DNA of 16,029 nt, taken from contig NZ_JBJGXI010000075.1 in the NCBI RefSeq assembly GCF_045635475.1, positions 1 to 16,029 of the forward strand. The letters are read 5' to 3'. Source of the DNA: JBJGXI01 sp045635475. Its GTDB lineage: Bacteria > Bacillota > Bacilli > Bacillales > Amphibacillaceae. The position numbers and the translations under genes were made by a program. A model generated the notes under the pieces. The model was not told the DNA's origin. It made no database searches and saw only the letters and a program-made list of their open reading frames with translations. This document shows positions 8,104 to 15,720 of this stretch, piece after piece (positions within the stretch are counted from its first letter, which is position 1; every line of letters begins with the position of its first letter).

Positions 8104-8346
8104 GTGAAATTAATTAGTTTCTTGTTCGTTGGAATGCATTTAATAGGCTACATAGGTATGGGTTTCCTATTCTTATGGACGGAATGGCTATATTTATCTA
8201 GCAATTTTCTTCAAATACTTAATCCCTTTTTGCATTTCCAGGTCATCTTCAGTTTAATTACAACACCTGTTTTTTGGATTTTTGTAGCCCTTTCTATCCT
8301 AGGTTTTTTTGCAAGTGCAGGTGTTGAAAAAATCAATGAAAGCTAA
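8104..8346 (+). CDS. Small membrane protein, 80 residues, unknown
   Basis: GTG start at 8104, with AGAGGT about 9 bases upstream. The product is very hydrophobic, with two probable membrane helices (about residues 4-29 and 45-71) joined by an aromatic loop (LWTEWLYLSSN) and ending in a short charged tail (GVEKINES). No known motif is visible. It lies 161 bases after another small membrane peptide gene on the same strand and both may belong to the same accessory segment as the ATPase/TOPRIM cassette. A holin-like or toxin-like role is conceivable, but nothing in the sequence decides this. Confidence 0.5.
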   Translation: MKLISFLFVGMHLIGYIGMGFLFLWTEWLYLSSNFLQILNPFLHFQVIFSLITTPVFWIFVALSILGFFASAGVEKINES

Positions 8347-8736
8347 GATTCGCTGTAAAAATATTATGGTCATCTAGTAGAAAGAGCAACATTTAATCTA
8401 TCAAAAAAACACTAAACGCTTCGTATTTTGTATAATTAATCGACACAGCTACGGAAGTGACCATACTAACGCTTGTAAAGCAATCACAATCCAGTATCAA
8501 AAGAACTAACACGAAATACGAAATCAGACAACGCAACAATTCCTGGTAACGCTCGTAAATAATCACAGGCAGCATAGATCAAATCATCCTAATAATGCTG
8601 CTTTTACAGTCAATCGTCATCCTTCATCTTATCTACTTCTTTCATCCTACCAATCACCCGCGCAATACATAATTCACGCTTTGCCTCGTACCCCCACCCA
8701 ACACGTTAAAAGTCAGACCTTCCCCTCCTACCCAAG
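8347..8736. other. Mostly non-coding stretch with short imperfect repeats
   Basis: No convincing gene is seen in these 390 bases. A minus-strand frame at 8393-8575 has no ribosome binding site and is cysteine-rich and hydrophobic in a way expected from chance. Two imperfect direct repeats occur (8467-8493 and 8547-8572). A possible weak plus-strand terminator is GCAGCAT (8569-8575) pairing with ATGCTGC (8595-8601), followed by TTTT. A minus-strand frame of 31 codons with no start codon (8610-8705, containing YEAKRELCIARVIGRMKEVD) could be the tail of a lost gene. Confidence 0.4.
8467..8572. repeat. Imperfect direct repeat of about 26 bases, 80 bases apart
   Basis: TAACGCTTGTAAAGCAATCACA at 8467 onwards and TAACGCTCGTAAATAATCACA at 8547 onwards share most positions. 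They are close together in a non-coding stretch and could be a degraded small repeat family or chance similarity. Confidence 0.3.
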
Positions 8737-8886
8737 CTATTTAACAGAAACTGCTTTCTGCCTCGTTATTTTAGGTAGTTCATTTTTTAATAGGTTCATA
8801 ACTTCATTCAAGCTTGCTCCTGAATAGCCTTTGCTATGTATCTTGGTTAACAAGTTCTTTAGTTCTTCTCTCTCATTACTACTCAT
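8737..8886 (-). CDS. Small protein, 49 residues, unknown
   Basis: The ATG at 8886 lies within the last codons of the preceding small gene (ATGAGTAG, an 8-base overlap with its stop), which suggests translational coupling. The product begins MSSNEREELKNLLTKIHSKG and ends KITRQKAVSVK; it is polar, probably helical, basic at the C-terminus and has no membrane segment or known motif. The AAAGGAGCAAAG upstream could act as ribosome binding site. It was found by reading beyond the upstream stop. I do not recognise it. Confidence 0.4.
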   Translation of the reverse strand: MSSNEREELKNLLTKIHSKGYSGASLNEVMNLLKNELPKITRQKAVSVK

Positions 8887-9070
8887 AAATTTCTCTTTGC
8901 TCCTTTTGTTTTCTTGGATTTTCTCGTTCGTTTTCTAGCATTGCTTTTCGCTTTCTGATTGTCGATGACAACAGTTGCTCGAGCTCGGTTAAATTATCGT
9001 GATCGGTGTCTTGAAGTATATATCGAATTGTTTTTTTCACCGCTTTTGGTTGACTATTGAATGAACGCAC
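8879..9070 (-). CDS. Small charged protein, 63 residues, unknown
   Basis: GTG start at 9070 with GAGGTG 6-7 bases upstream. The product is highly charged, with a short basic start (RSFNSQPKAVKKTIRYIL) and a long Arg/Lys/Glu-rich C-terminal half (about 28-63) likely to form a helix. It has no cysteines, no signal peptide and no recognised domain. It sits about 120 bases after glmM on the same strand, beyond a strong hairpin, and overlaps a second small gene. In Bacillus subtilis glmM is followed by glmS; that gene is absent here. Confidence 0.45.
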   Translation of the reverse strand: MRSFNSQPKAVKKTIRYILQDTDHDNLTELEQLLSSTIRKRKAMLENERENPRKQKEQREIYE

Positions 9071-9134
9071 AGATACACCTCATCAAGATAGCTTATATTT
9101 TTCCTTACAAAAAGGCACCCGTCCCATACCTAAT

Positions 9135-9161
9135 CCCCCAATAAATGCGCTTTATTGGGGG
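9135..9161 (-). terminator. Strong hairpin after glmM
   Basis: CCCCCAATAAA (9135-9145) pairs perfectly with TTTATTGGGGG (9151-9161) around a five-base loop, making an 11-base stem 29 bases beyond the glmM stop codon. Neither strand has a continuous T run right after the stem (minus strand: ATTAGGTATGGG, then a T5 tract about 22 bases later), so it may only weaken transcription into the small downstream genes or protect the 3' end. Confidence 0.5.
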
Positions 9162-9189
9162 TTATGTACTTTAATCCCGTGGTCACGCT

Positions 9190-10545
9190 CTAACCAACTA
9201 ATGTTTTCCCAAATTCCTGTTCCACTACTGAGACAATTCGCTCTACATATTCCTCAGCTAGTTCCTCTGTAGCTGCTTCCACCATTATTCTGATTAATGG
9301 TTCTGTGCCGGACGGTCGAACTAGTACACGTCCATTTCCAGCCATCTCGTCTTCCACCGCATTAATAATGTCTGTTACGCTGTCATTTGTCTTAAATGCT
9401 GATTTATCTGTCACTCTCACATTTTGCAGTACTTGTGGAAACTTTTGCATTTCTGAAGCTAGCTCTGCTAGTGATTTGCCTGTTTCCTTCACAATGTTCA
9501 CGAGTTGTAATGCCGCAAGCATACCGTCGCCTGTTGTAATGTAATCGAGGAAAATAAGGTGTCCGGATTGTTCCCCACCAAGATTGTATCCTTTGTTACG
9601 CATTTCTTCCATCACATATCGATCGCCAACAGCTGTTTTTGAGCTGTTGATTGCTTCTTTTTCTAATGTTTTATAAAATCCCAAATTACTCATAACAGTT
9701 GATACGACTGTGTCATGGTTTAAACGTCCTTGTTGTTTCATGTATTTGGCACAGATGAACATAATTTTATCGCCATCGACAATATTGCCTAGCTCATCCA
9801 CGGCGATTAAGCGGTCGCCATCACCGTCAAAAGCAAGACCAATGTCTGCACCGTTGTCCAATACGAATGCTGCAAGCAATTCTGGGTGCGTAGAACCTAC
9901 TCCTTCGTTAATATTGTAACCATCCGGTGCGTTGCCCATGGTTGAGACGGTTGCATGTAAATCGGAAAATAATTTTGGCGCTAATGGTGACGTGGCTCCG
10001 TGCGCACAGTCAACTGCAATATGCAGGCCAGAGAGATCCGCTTCAATGGTTGCCTTTAAAAAGGCTAAATAGCTTTGACTAGCAGCATGATCATCTTGAA
10101 CTACTTGTAAATCACGTCCAGTAGGTCGTGGTAAAGTATCTTCTGTACCATTCAACAACGCTTCAATTTCTTGCTCGACAGCATCTAGTAGTTTAAAACC
10201 GTCTGATCCAAAAAATTTGATGCCATTGTCCTCGACTGGGTTGTGCGATGCAGAGATCATCACACCAGCTTGTGCGTTCATTTGTTTCGTTAAATATGCG
10301 ACACCTGGAGTGGAAATCACGCCTAACCTGATTACTTCTGCACCGATCGAAGACAATCCAGCGATAAGCGCACTTTCTAACATTTGCCCGGACACACGTG
10401 TATCTCTTCCTATTAAAACCTTTGGCCTCGAGACACCCTTCGAGACGACATATCCGCCAAAACGCCCGACTTTATAGGCCAATTCTGCAGTTAACTCACT
10501 ATTTGCAACCCCTCTAATTCCATCTGTACCGAAATACTTCTGCAT
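9190..10545 (-). CDS. glmM: Phosphoglucosamine mutase
   Basis: Converts glucosamine-6-phosphate to glucosamine-1-phosphate in the cytoplasm, the step before GlmU on the way to UDP-GlcNAc for peptidoglycan and surface glycans. The 451-residue protein has every family landmark: FGTDGIRG near the N-terminus (5-12), the phosphoserine loop GVMISASHNPVEDNG with Ser100, the metal-binding DGDGDR loop (Asp240, Asp242, Asp244), GGEQSGH in the sugar-binding region, and the phosphate-binding RPSGTEPLIR near the C-terminus. The ATG has AAGGGGGAG about 8 bases upstream and lies 39 bases after the glmU stop, so the two form an operon. It appears intact. In Bacillus the housekeeping glmM is usually beside cdaA and cdaR; those are absent here, so this may be a second copy serving the polysaccharide locus. 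Confidence 0.95.
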   Translation of the reverse strand: MQKYFGTDGIRGVANSELTAELAYKVGRFGGYVVSKGVSRPKVLIGRDTRVSGQMLESALIAGLSSIGAEVIRLGVISTPGVAYLTKQMNAQAGVMISASHNPVEDNGIKFFGSDGFKLLDAVEQEIEALLNGTEDTLPRPTGRDLQVVQDDHAASQSYLAFLKATIEADLSGLHIAVDCAHGATSPLAPKLFSDLHATVSTMGNAPDGYNINEGVGSTHPELLAAFVLDNGADIGLAFDGDGDRLIAVDELGNIVDGDKIMFICAKYMKQQGRLNHDTVVSTVMSNLGFYKTLEKEAINSSKTAVGDRYVMEEMRNKGYNLGGEQSGHLIFLDYITTGDGMLAALQLVNIVKETGKSLAELASEMQKFPQVLQNVRVTDKSAFKTNDSVTDIINAVEDEMAGNGRVLVRPSGTEPLIRIMVEAATEELAEEYVERIVSVVEQEFGKTLVG

Positions 10546-10584
10546 AACATTACTCCCCCTTAAATATTAAAACTCGATCATTTA

Positions 10585-11949
10585 CTATTTATTTCTGGCC
10601 ATATAGCCATCCTTATTCACTTGCCTAGCACGTGCAATCGATAGCGAGTCGTTAGGTATATCATCGGTAATCGTAGATCCTGCTGCAACATAACCACCTT
10701 CACCAATCGTTACGGGTGCAATTAGATTCGCGTTACAACCAACAAATGCATTGTCTCCCACTTTCGTTACATGCTTGTTCGTCCCGTCATAATTAACAGT
10801 GATCGAGCCACAGCCGAGATTAACATTACTGCCGATGTCGGCATCCCCAATATAGCTTAAATGAGATGCCTTGCTACCCGCTCCGAACTTCGCCTTCTTC
10901 ACTTCGACAAAATTACCAATCTTTGTGTTGTCTCCCAATACAGAACTTGGACGAATATGAGCAAAAGGTCCGATATTAACGCTGTTACCGACTTCGCTGT
11001 CAAAAATAACAGATTGTCTGACGACTGTTTCATTGCCAATTACACTGTCCTTTATTTCCGTGTTCGGCCCGATTGTACATGCTTCTCCTATCGTGACCTC
11101 GCCTGTGAGCATTGTCCCTGGATAAATGACTGTATCTTGCCCAATCACAGTTCCAGCGGATATATACGTTTGCTCTGGATCAATCAAGGTAACACCATTT
11201 TTCATATGTGCTTGATTGACTCGCTTTTTCATAATTGCTTCTGCTTTTGAAAGCGCGATACGGTCATTAACCCCAAGCGTTTCATCAAAATCTAAAGTTT
11301 GATACGCTGCAACGATTTCTCCTTGCTTTTGGAGGATTTCAATAACATCTGGTAAGTAGTATTCGCCTTGTGTATTGTGATTATTTACAGACGCCAAGGC
11401 GGCAAAAAGTGCCTTATTATCAAAGCAATATGTACCTGTATTTATCTCTTGAACAGCTTTTTCTTGCGCATTCGCATCCTTTTCCTCAACAATCCGTTCG
11501 ACATGACCAGCGTCGTGTCGAATGATGCGGCCGTAGCCTGTTGGTTGCTCTGTATGTGTAGTTAAGATTGTTGCCTTGGCGTGCTCTTGTTCATGAAATT
11601 GTAGGAGCGCATCGATTGTCTCGGTTCGAATTAGCGGCGTATCCCCACATATAACGAGCGTCGTACCTTCTTTATCAAACAGCAGATCTTCTGCTTGTTG
11701 GACCGCATGACCTGTACCAAGCTGTTCTGCTTGTACTTTATAACTAACTTGGTCACCTAACGTTTCTTTTACAACGTCCGCACCATGACCTACTACCGTA
11801 ATAACCTGATCAAAATTTAATGCAGTCACTTGATCGACCACATGCTGAATCATCGGCTTGCCACAAACCAGATGAAGCACTTTATACAAGTTCGATTTCA
11901 TTCTCGTTCCTTTACCAGCTGCTAAAATAATCGCGTAGTTGTTTGACAT
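10585..11949 (-). CDS. glmU: Bifunctional GlcN-1-P acetyltransferase / GlcNAc-1-P uridylyltransferase
   Basis: Makes UDP-GlcNAc in two steps: acetylation of glucosamine-1-phosphate, then uridylyl transfer from UTP. The 454-residue protein has the N-terminal pyrophosphorylase domain (about 1-230) with LAAGKGTRM (9-17), QLGTGHA (76-82) and CGDTPL (101-106), and a C-terminal left-handed beta-helix (about 250-440) made of hexapeptide repeats, with the acetyltransferase residues in NFVEVKKAKFG, KASHLSYIGDADIG (His363) and NYDGTNKH. It appears intact. GGAGGT lies about 8 bases before the ATG, inside the last codons of a broken upstream gene whose TAA ends three bases before this ATG. In Bacillus subtilis glmU lies beside spoVG and prs; the glmU-glmM pairing here differs and fits a locus-specific supply of UDP-GlcNAc. 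Confidence 0.95.
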   Translation of the reverse strand: MSNNYAIILAAGKGTRMKSNLYKVLHLVCGKPMIQHVVDQVTALNFDQVITVVGHGADVVKETLGDQVSYKVQAEQLGTGHAVQQAEDLLFDKEGTTLVICGDTPLIRTETIDALLQFHEQEHAKATILTTHTEQPTGYGRIIRHDAGHVERIVEEKDANAQEKAVQEINTGTYCFDNKALFAALASVNNHNTQGEYYLPDVIEILQKQGEIVAAYQTLDFDETLGVNDRIALSKAEAIMKKRVNQAHMKNGVTLIDPEQTYISAGTVIGQDTVIYPGTMLTGEVTIGEACTIGPNTEIKDSVIGNETVVRQSVIFDSEVGNSVNIGPFAHIRPSSVLGDNTKIGNFVEVKKAKFGAGSKASHLSYIGDADIGSNVNLGCGSITVNYDGTNKHVTKVGDNAFVGCNANLIAPVTIGEGGYVAAGSTITDDIPNDSLSIARARQVNKDGYMARNK

Positions 11950-11952
11950 ATA

Positions 11953-12740
11953 TTAAATACCTCCGTATAGATGTTTCTCTTCACTTTCATTTACACCCAT
12001 CGCAAACAACCAGAATATGATTAACCAGGTTGTTCCGTAGGATAAATCATAATCCATCCATGCGTGTCCAAATAGAAAGACTAAGGCAAGCACAACACCA
12101 TTTATATGTGCATGTTTAGTTAAATTTTGTCTCGATTTATAAAAAGCGCACCGTATCCGAGTGACAATGCAAATAAGCTAATCCCCACCCAGTACTTAGA
12201 ACTACCGTTATCAAGAAGCGCTATTGTGTATAACAAGTAAGCTCCTAACAAGCTTGCGAAGGTATTCGGATATTGCACAGGACCACAGATTCGTTGTACC
12301 GAACAAGCCACGTATATCCAATGACCTAACACATTCACAAATCCACAAACAATCAAACCGAAGCCGAGCAGCTGAAATACAACTGTTAATGCCTTTTTGA
12401 TCGAGGGTGATTCTTTTAATCTCATAAGTAATAGAAAGAAACAGCTGTATGTAAAGAATTGAAGTATAGTAGTTGCGTTACCTGCAGGGTTTAATGCAAA
12501 AGGAACGGCGATCACGTACATTACCGGCAAAAGCAATACGAGGAGAAATCGTTTGGTTACCTTCAAAATGCCCGCATTCGTAAAACCAAATTCAAGCGTC
12601 CCCATCATAAACAACCCTATTATAATTGCGTGCGACAAATAAAAAATAAAAACCTACATTATAATAGAGTCCCCAGTGGTAAGGTGTAACGAGAAATACC
12701 GAGCATAAATAATAAAGACAATATGATTCCAATTAAACAT
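11953..12740 (-). pseudogene. Broken O-antigen ligase-like gene with internal deletion and frameshifts
   Basis: The probable original start is ATG 12740 with GAGGGATC upstream (MFNWNHIVFII). The frame then shifts to give FLVTPYHWGLYYNVGFYFLF, shifts back near 12638 (HAIIIGLFMMGTLEFG) and runs to TAA at 12120 through several membrane helices and CGPVQYPNTFASLLGAYLL, a stretch typical of this family. After a further frame change a 53-codon C-terminal piece runs to 11955 (VVLALVFLFGHAWMDYDL, then SYGTTWLIIFWLF). The central part with the catalytic extracytoplasmic loop is missing, and only about 260 codons remain versus 426 in the intact family member of this window. This cannot be a working enzyme. 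Its tail still carries the glmU ribosome binding site, so it is part of the glmU leader. Confidence 0.85.
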
Positions 12741-12785
12741 TATACCGATCCCTCATATATACTTAATTTTTCCACTATTAGCATA

Positions 12786-12814
12786 ATAACATATTTTTAC
12801 TTATCAGACTTCAA
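12786..12814 (-). promoter_or_regulatory. Probable promoter of the glmU-glmM unit
   Basis: On the minus strand TTGAAG (complement of 12809-12814) and TGTTAT (complement of 12786-12791) are separated by 17 bases. The next start codon is the ATG of the broken ligase-like gene at 12740. No better promoter is seen between that gene and glmU, so glmU and glmM are probably transcribed through the dead gene. Confidence 0.45.
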
Positions 12815-12933
12815 TAGTTGTAAAATTTACACATTTCACAAAACTAATCGACTTGCAATGACAAGGAAGAATCGTAGAATCAAGTTTACACTGACAATCG
12901 ATTTCCAACTAATCTCCCTCTGTTACTACTAAT

Positions 12934-13545
12934 CTACAACTTTAACCATTCCCAAACAAACTTCATAAGCTCAGATGCACCTTGCTTGCGCGTTTTATGG
13001 TTCTCTAACCAGGATGAATCAAACACCTCATCACGAACCGGAACCGAAATGACCTCGATATCAACCGCCGCCTTCTTTAACTGTCGGTTGAAAATCCACT
13101 GAGCTCGTCCTGAATGAAATTTACTAGTTGTTAAGATCAACTTCTCTACACCTAATTCCTGCAAGATCGGCACCGCTTGTTTCGCTTCCTCTCGCGTACT
13201 CGATACATCACCATAATCAAAAATCGCTTCATTAGGGACGCCTAACTCTACTAAGTGCATCCGCATAATATCTCCCGTATATGTATTCCACCCAACTTGG
13301 GCCATTGATACGATGATTTTGTCACTATACCCTTCATGATAAAGCTTAGCAGCCTCAGCTTCGCGCTCTCCCTTAGCGCCGCTTAACACAAGGATTGCAT
13401 CTGCTTGCTCCGGTTGGTCGACCTCAACCATGAGATGATGCGCATTTAGAAGAACAATCCAAGCGATTAGCAATAAAAATATACCGACAACGATATAAAT
13501 CAAAACCTTGTGTTGTGTAAACTTGATAATTCCCATGTTTTTCAT
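12934..13545 (-). CDS. YdcF/ElyC-like DUF218 membrane protein
   Basis: Protein of 203 residues with one N-terminal membrane helix (about 14-34) and a DUF218 domain, likely facing outside. Family motifs are QADAILVLSGAKGEREAEAA (47-66), the glycine-rich nucleotide-like loop; DVSSTREEA (113-121); and KLILTTSKFHSGRAQWIF (135-152). DUF218 proteins such as ElyC and SanA affect envelope integrity and lipid-carrier-dependent polymer synthesis, but the reaction is not settled. The ATG has AAGGAAG 6-8 bases upstream. It is divergent from a VanZ-like gene and lies upstream of the broken ligase gene and glmU on the same strand, 193 bases away, with a promoter in between. It appears intact. Confidence 0.8.
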   Translation of the reverse strand: MKNMGIIKFTQHKVLIYIVVGIFLLLIAWIVLLNAHHLMVEVDQPEQADAILVLSGAKGEREAEAAKLYHEGYSDKIIVSMAQVGWNTYTGDIMRMHLVELGVPNEAIFDYGDVSSTREEAKQAVPILQELGVEKLILTTSKFHSGRAQWIFNRQLKKAAVDIEVISVPVRDEVFDSSWLENHKTRKQGASELMKFVWEWLKL

Positions 13546-13783
13546 AAAATCTTCCTTATCATAGTTATCGTAAATATTAACGCTTATTATCTATTCATAA
13601 CAATGACAGCAAAAGCATATTTTTTAACAAGCATCCAACATCGCATGAACAATTTGCTTTCACTACAAGTCTGCTCTTCCTTGCGCCTGTATCACTTTTA
13701 CAAAAGATCCAGTATTCCTGAATCACGCAAATTCTCAAAACCTCTATGTCTAAATCTTTTCTATTTTGTCGATAATGTGTAGC

Positions 13784-13789
13784 TATAAT
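13784..13789 (+). promoter_or_regulatory. Probable -10 box of the VanZ-like gene
   Basis: TATAAT is a perfect -10 consensus 29 bases before the ATG at 13818. No good -35 box lies 16-18 bases upstream (ATTTTG-like at best). Confidence 0.4.
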
Positions 13790-13817
13790 GGATAAACAGT
13801 AGATTGGTGGAAGAAGA

Positions 13818-14241
13818 ATGAGAAGCATTTTTTTAGTTGCCTGGGTAACGGTGATATGTATCAGTGTATTTACAGAGAACGTAAAAGCGTTTCTATTTAA
13901 AGGACAGATCTCTTTTGATCTTAATCCCCATCCTTCGACCGATATTTATTTTCCAGTTTACTCCTTTTTAGAGGCTAGTACTTTCGAGATGACAGGTCAT
14001 TTTCTTATGTTTGCTGTACTAACTTATTTGTTAGTTATAAATGTCCAACGCTTAGATGTAACATTCATCATTTCCTTGCTTTTTGCCATACTTACAGAGT
14101 TACTACAACCCTTTTTTGGTCGGAGAGCCGATCTTTATGATCTTCGTTGCGAATATTATCGGTATCTCAACCGTTATGTTTTTCTTTTCGATTGAACAAG
14201 TTTTAACAAAGGTATTCCTATCTTCACTGGAAAATAATTGA
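13818..14241 (+). pseudogene. VanZ-like membrane protein with a C-terminal frameshift
   Basis: The ATG at 13818 follows GGTGGAAGAAG. The first 106 or so residues show the VanZ-like layout: an N-terminal helix, an extracytoplasmic loop, a helix with GHFLMFAVLTYLL (74-86), a third helix and LTELLQPFFGRRADLYDL. After DL the given frame reads into a meaningless tail and stops at 14195. Dropping one base near 14143 continues as VANIIGISTVMFFFSIEQ and ends at 14241, which restores the expected final helix (DLxxNxxG is a family motif). The gene is therefore about 140 codons with one extra base, either a recent mutation or a sequencing error. VanZ-like proteins are linked to glycopeptide tolerance in some bacteria, but most members have no known role. 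Confidence 0.8.
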
Positions 14242-14526
14242 ATATAAAACCTAGACAGTGCACGGGGAGCGCCAATATATTTTCTTTTTTCCTTTGTTTT
14301 TAAGTTATGGTTCTATGAACAATACTTAAGTGTTTTGTTTCTTTTCATTCAAATGGCATTCCAAGATGACATTTGGTATCTCATTAAGTAAAATGCACTC
14401 CACATTGCTACTGGATTAAAATACAAAGAATGCTTCTGATCATTCTGGTTGCTATCATGATGTCAGTTAATATTAGCACACTAAAATGATCAATATTTAC
14501 CTCATTACTTTTCCATTATCATATCG
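14242..14526. other. Convergent intergenic region
   Basis: These 285 AT-rich bases lie between the ends of the VanZ-like and nucleotidyltransferase genes. No coding frame with a ribosome binding site and no clear terminator hairpin is seen. Confidence 0.4.
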
Positions 14527-15720
14527 CTAATTGCTAGCACCTTGCCTAATCTTACTCACCTTTCTAATTGCCCATAAAAATGGTCGTAATGGGTAATAGA
14601 GAAAATGAAGTGGCTTTGGTAAAGGTAAGAGTTGTGCATCGACAGATTTCGGCGTGAAAATACCTACAAAAAGAAGTATTCGTTGTCGATTAGTTCTCAT
14701 TAAGTTTTGATACTTCTGAAGATTTCTACGAACATATCTAGGCGTTCTAATTGAATGTACATCGCTCTCGTCACAAATAAAGAACACCGCACCTTGTGTT
14801 AAAAGACGAATATGTTTCGTAACCTTAAGTTGTCTCATTTCATCACTCAAAGGTGCCGACAGCATTTGACAAGCTAAAATTAATGCTTGAGTTGCTACAT
14901 TCATATACTTATACTTTATCAAAAACTTTTCAATACTTTTCCAATCATCCATTTTAAGTAGCATCATTTTTATATCTACTAGCCATCTCAGCCTAAACCA
15001 AGCATGTTTTGCCCCATGATTTACAAGATAGATAAACAAATCATCCTCACCTAAATAATACACCGAACCGTCACTAAGCGAGCTTTTTCTACTACGGTCC
15101 CATAGCTCAAGAAATGAGGGTTCTTCTTCCATAATAGAGTGCATTATCCAATGAATTTCTATTTGAACCCCTAGTTTAGGATGATTAAAAACTAAATGGC
15201 TAGCTACTCTCCACTCTTTTAACTTCTTTATGAAACTATTCTCAAAGTGATAACCTTGATCAATCAAAATGCGCTCCACCAGTTCAACATCTTCCAAAGA
15301 AACTAATATATCCAAATCCTTGGAAGTCCTCATCGACAGGTCCCCATAAAGAGCTTCCGCAACAACTGGACCTTTCAATACAATCGAACGCACATCATTT
15401 TCAGCAAACAAATTGCAGACTCTTCCCATTTCAGCTGTTAGCTTCATCATCTGATATGTATTTTTTTTATATGCCTCTTGAAGTGCGTCCATCACATCTT
15501 TTGGAATCGGTAGCTGATTCATTGAATTTAATCTTGTATAAATGATCGGATAAACTCGATGATGCAGTGTTAACTCGAGAAACCTTTGCCAATCAATATC
15601 CTTTGATAATTTTTGTGCATTGGTTCCGGCTATAGGGTCAACATCCATACTTAATATTTCAAGTAACATTCGTAATTCATTAGTGAAATCACTTTTATCT
15701 AGTTTATATTCTGAAATCAT
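14527..15720 (-). CDS. Nucleotidyltransferase family protein (NTP_transf_5 type)
   Basis: Cytoplasmic protein of 397 residues. A helical N-terminal region (1-100) is followed by a polymerase-beta-like nucleotidyltransferase core: VLKGPVVAEALYGDLSMRTS (114-133), the metal pair in KDLDILV with Asp135 and Asp137, and the third strand VQIEIHWIMHS (185-195) with Glu188. His235 and His239 in LVNHGAKHAWFRLRWLVD are also typical. The catalytic acidic residues are present, so it is likely active. The ATG has GGAGGG about 11 bases upstream, a somewhat long spacing. The family is common in Bacillales near surface-glycan genes and in some peptide natural-product clusters; its substrate is unknown. Nothing else of such a cluster is visible before the window ends. 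Confidence 0.75.
   Translation of the reverse strand: MISEYKLDKSDFTNELRMLLEILSMDVDPIAGTNAQKLSKDIDWQRFLELTLHHRVYPIIYTRLNSMNQLPIPKDVMDALQEAYKKNTYQMMKLTAEMGRVCNLFAENDVRSIVLKGPVVAEALYGDLSMRTSKDLDILVSLEDVELVERILIDQGYHFENSFIKKLKEWRVASHLVFNHPKLGVQIEIHWIMHSIMEEEPSFLELWDRSRKSSLSDGSVYYLGEDDLFIYLVNHGAKHAWFRLRWLVDIKMMLLKMDDWKSIEKFLIKYKYMNVATQALILACQMLSAPLSDEMRQLKVTKHIRLLTQGAVFFICDESDVHSIRTPRYVRRNLQKYQNLMRTNRQRILLFVGIFTPKSVDAQLLPLPKPLHFLYYPLRPFLWAIRKVSKIRQGASN

Noticed and set aside
8393..8575. 60-codon minus-strand frame
   Set aside because: No ribosome binding site and it spans the imperfect repeats; no protein-like pattern.
9071..9189. glmS ribozyme or glmS gene after glmM
   Set aside because: The sequence after glmM has only a simple hairpin and small unknown genes; no glutaminase or SIS-domain sequence and no ribozyme-like conserved core was seen.
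10861..11250. 129-codon plus-strand open frame inside glmU
   Set aside because: It lies fully antisense to a strongly conserved gene, has no ribosome binding site and no domain; similar plus-strand frames inside glmM were rejected for the same reason.
12723..12932. 69-codon plus-strand frame
   Set aside because: It overlaps antisense the promoter region and start of the broken ligase-like gene and has no ribosome binding site.
13595..13828. 77-codon minus-strand frame between the YdcF-like and VanZ-like genes
   Set aside because: It covers the VanZ promoter and start antisense, lacks a ribosome binding site and has no motif.
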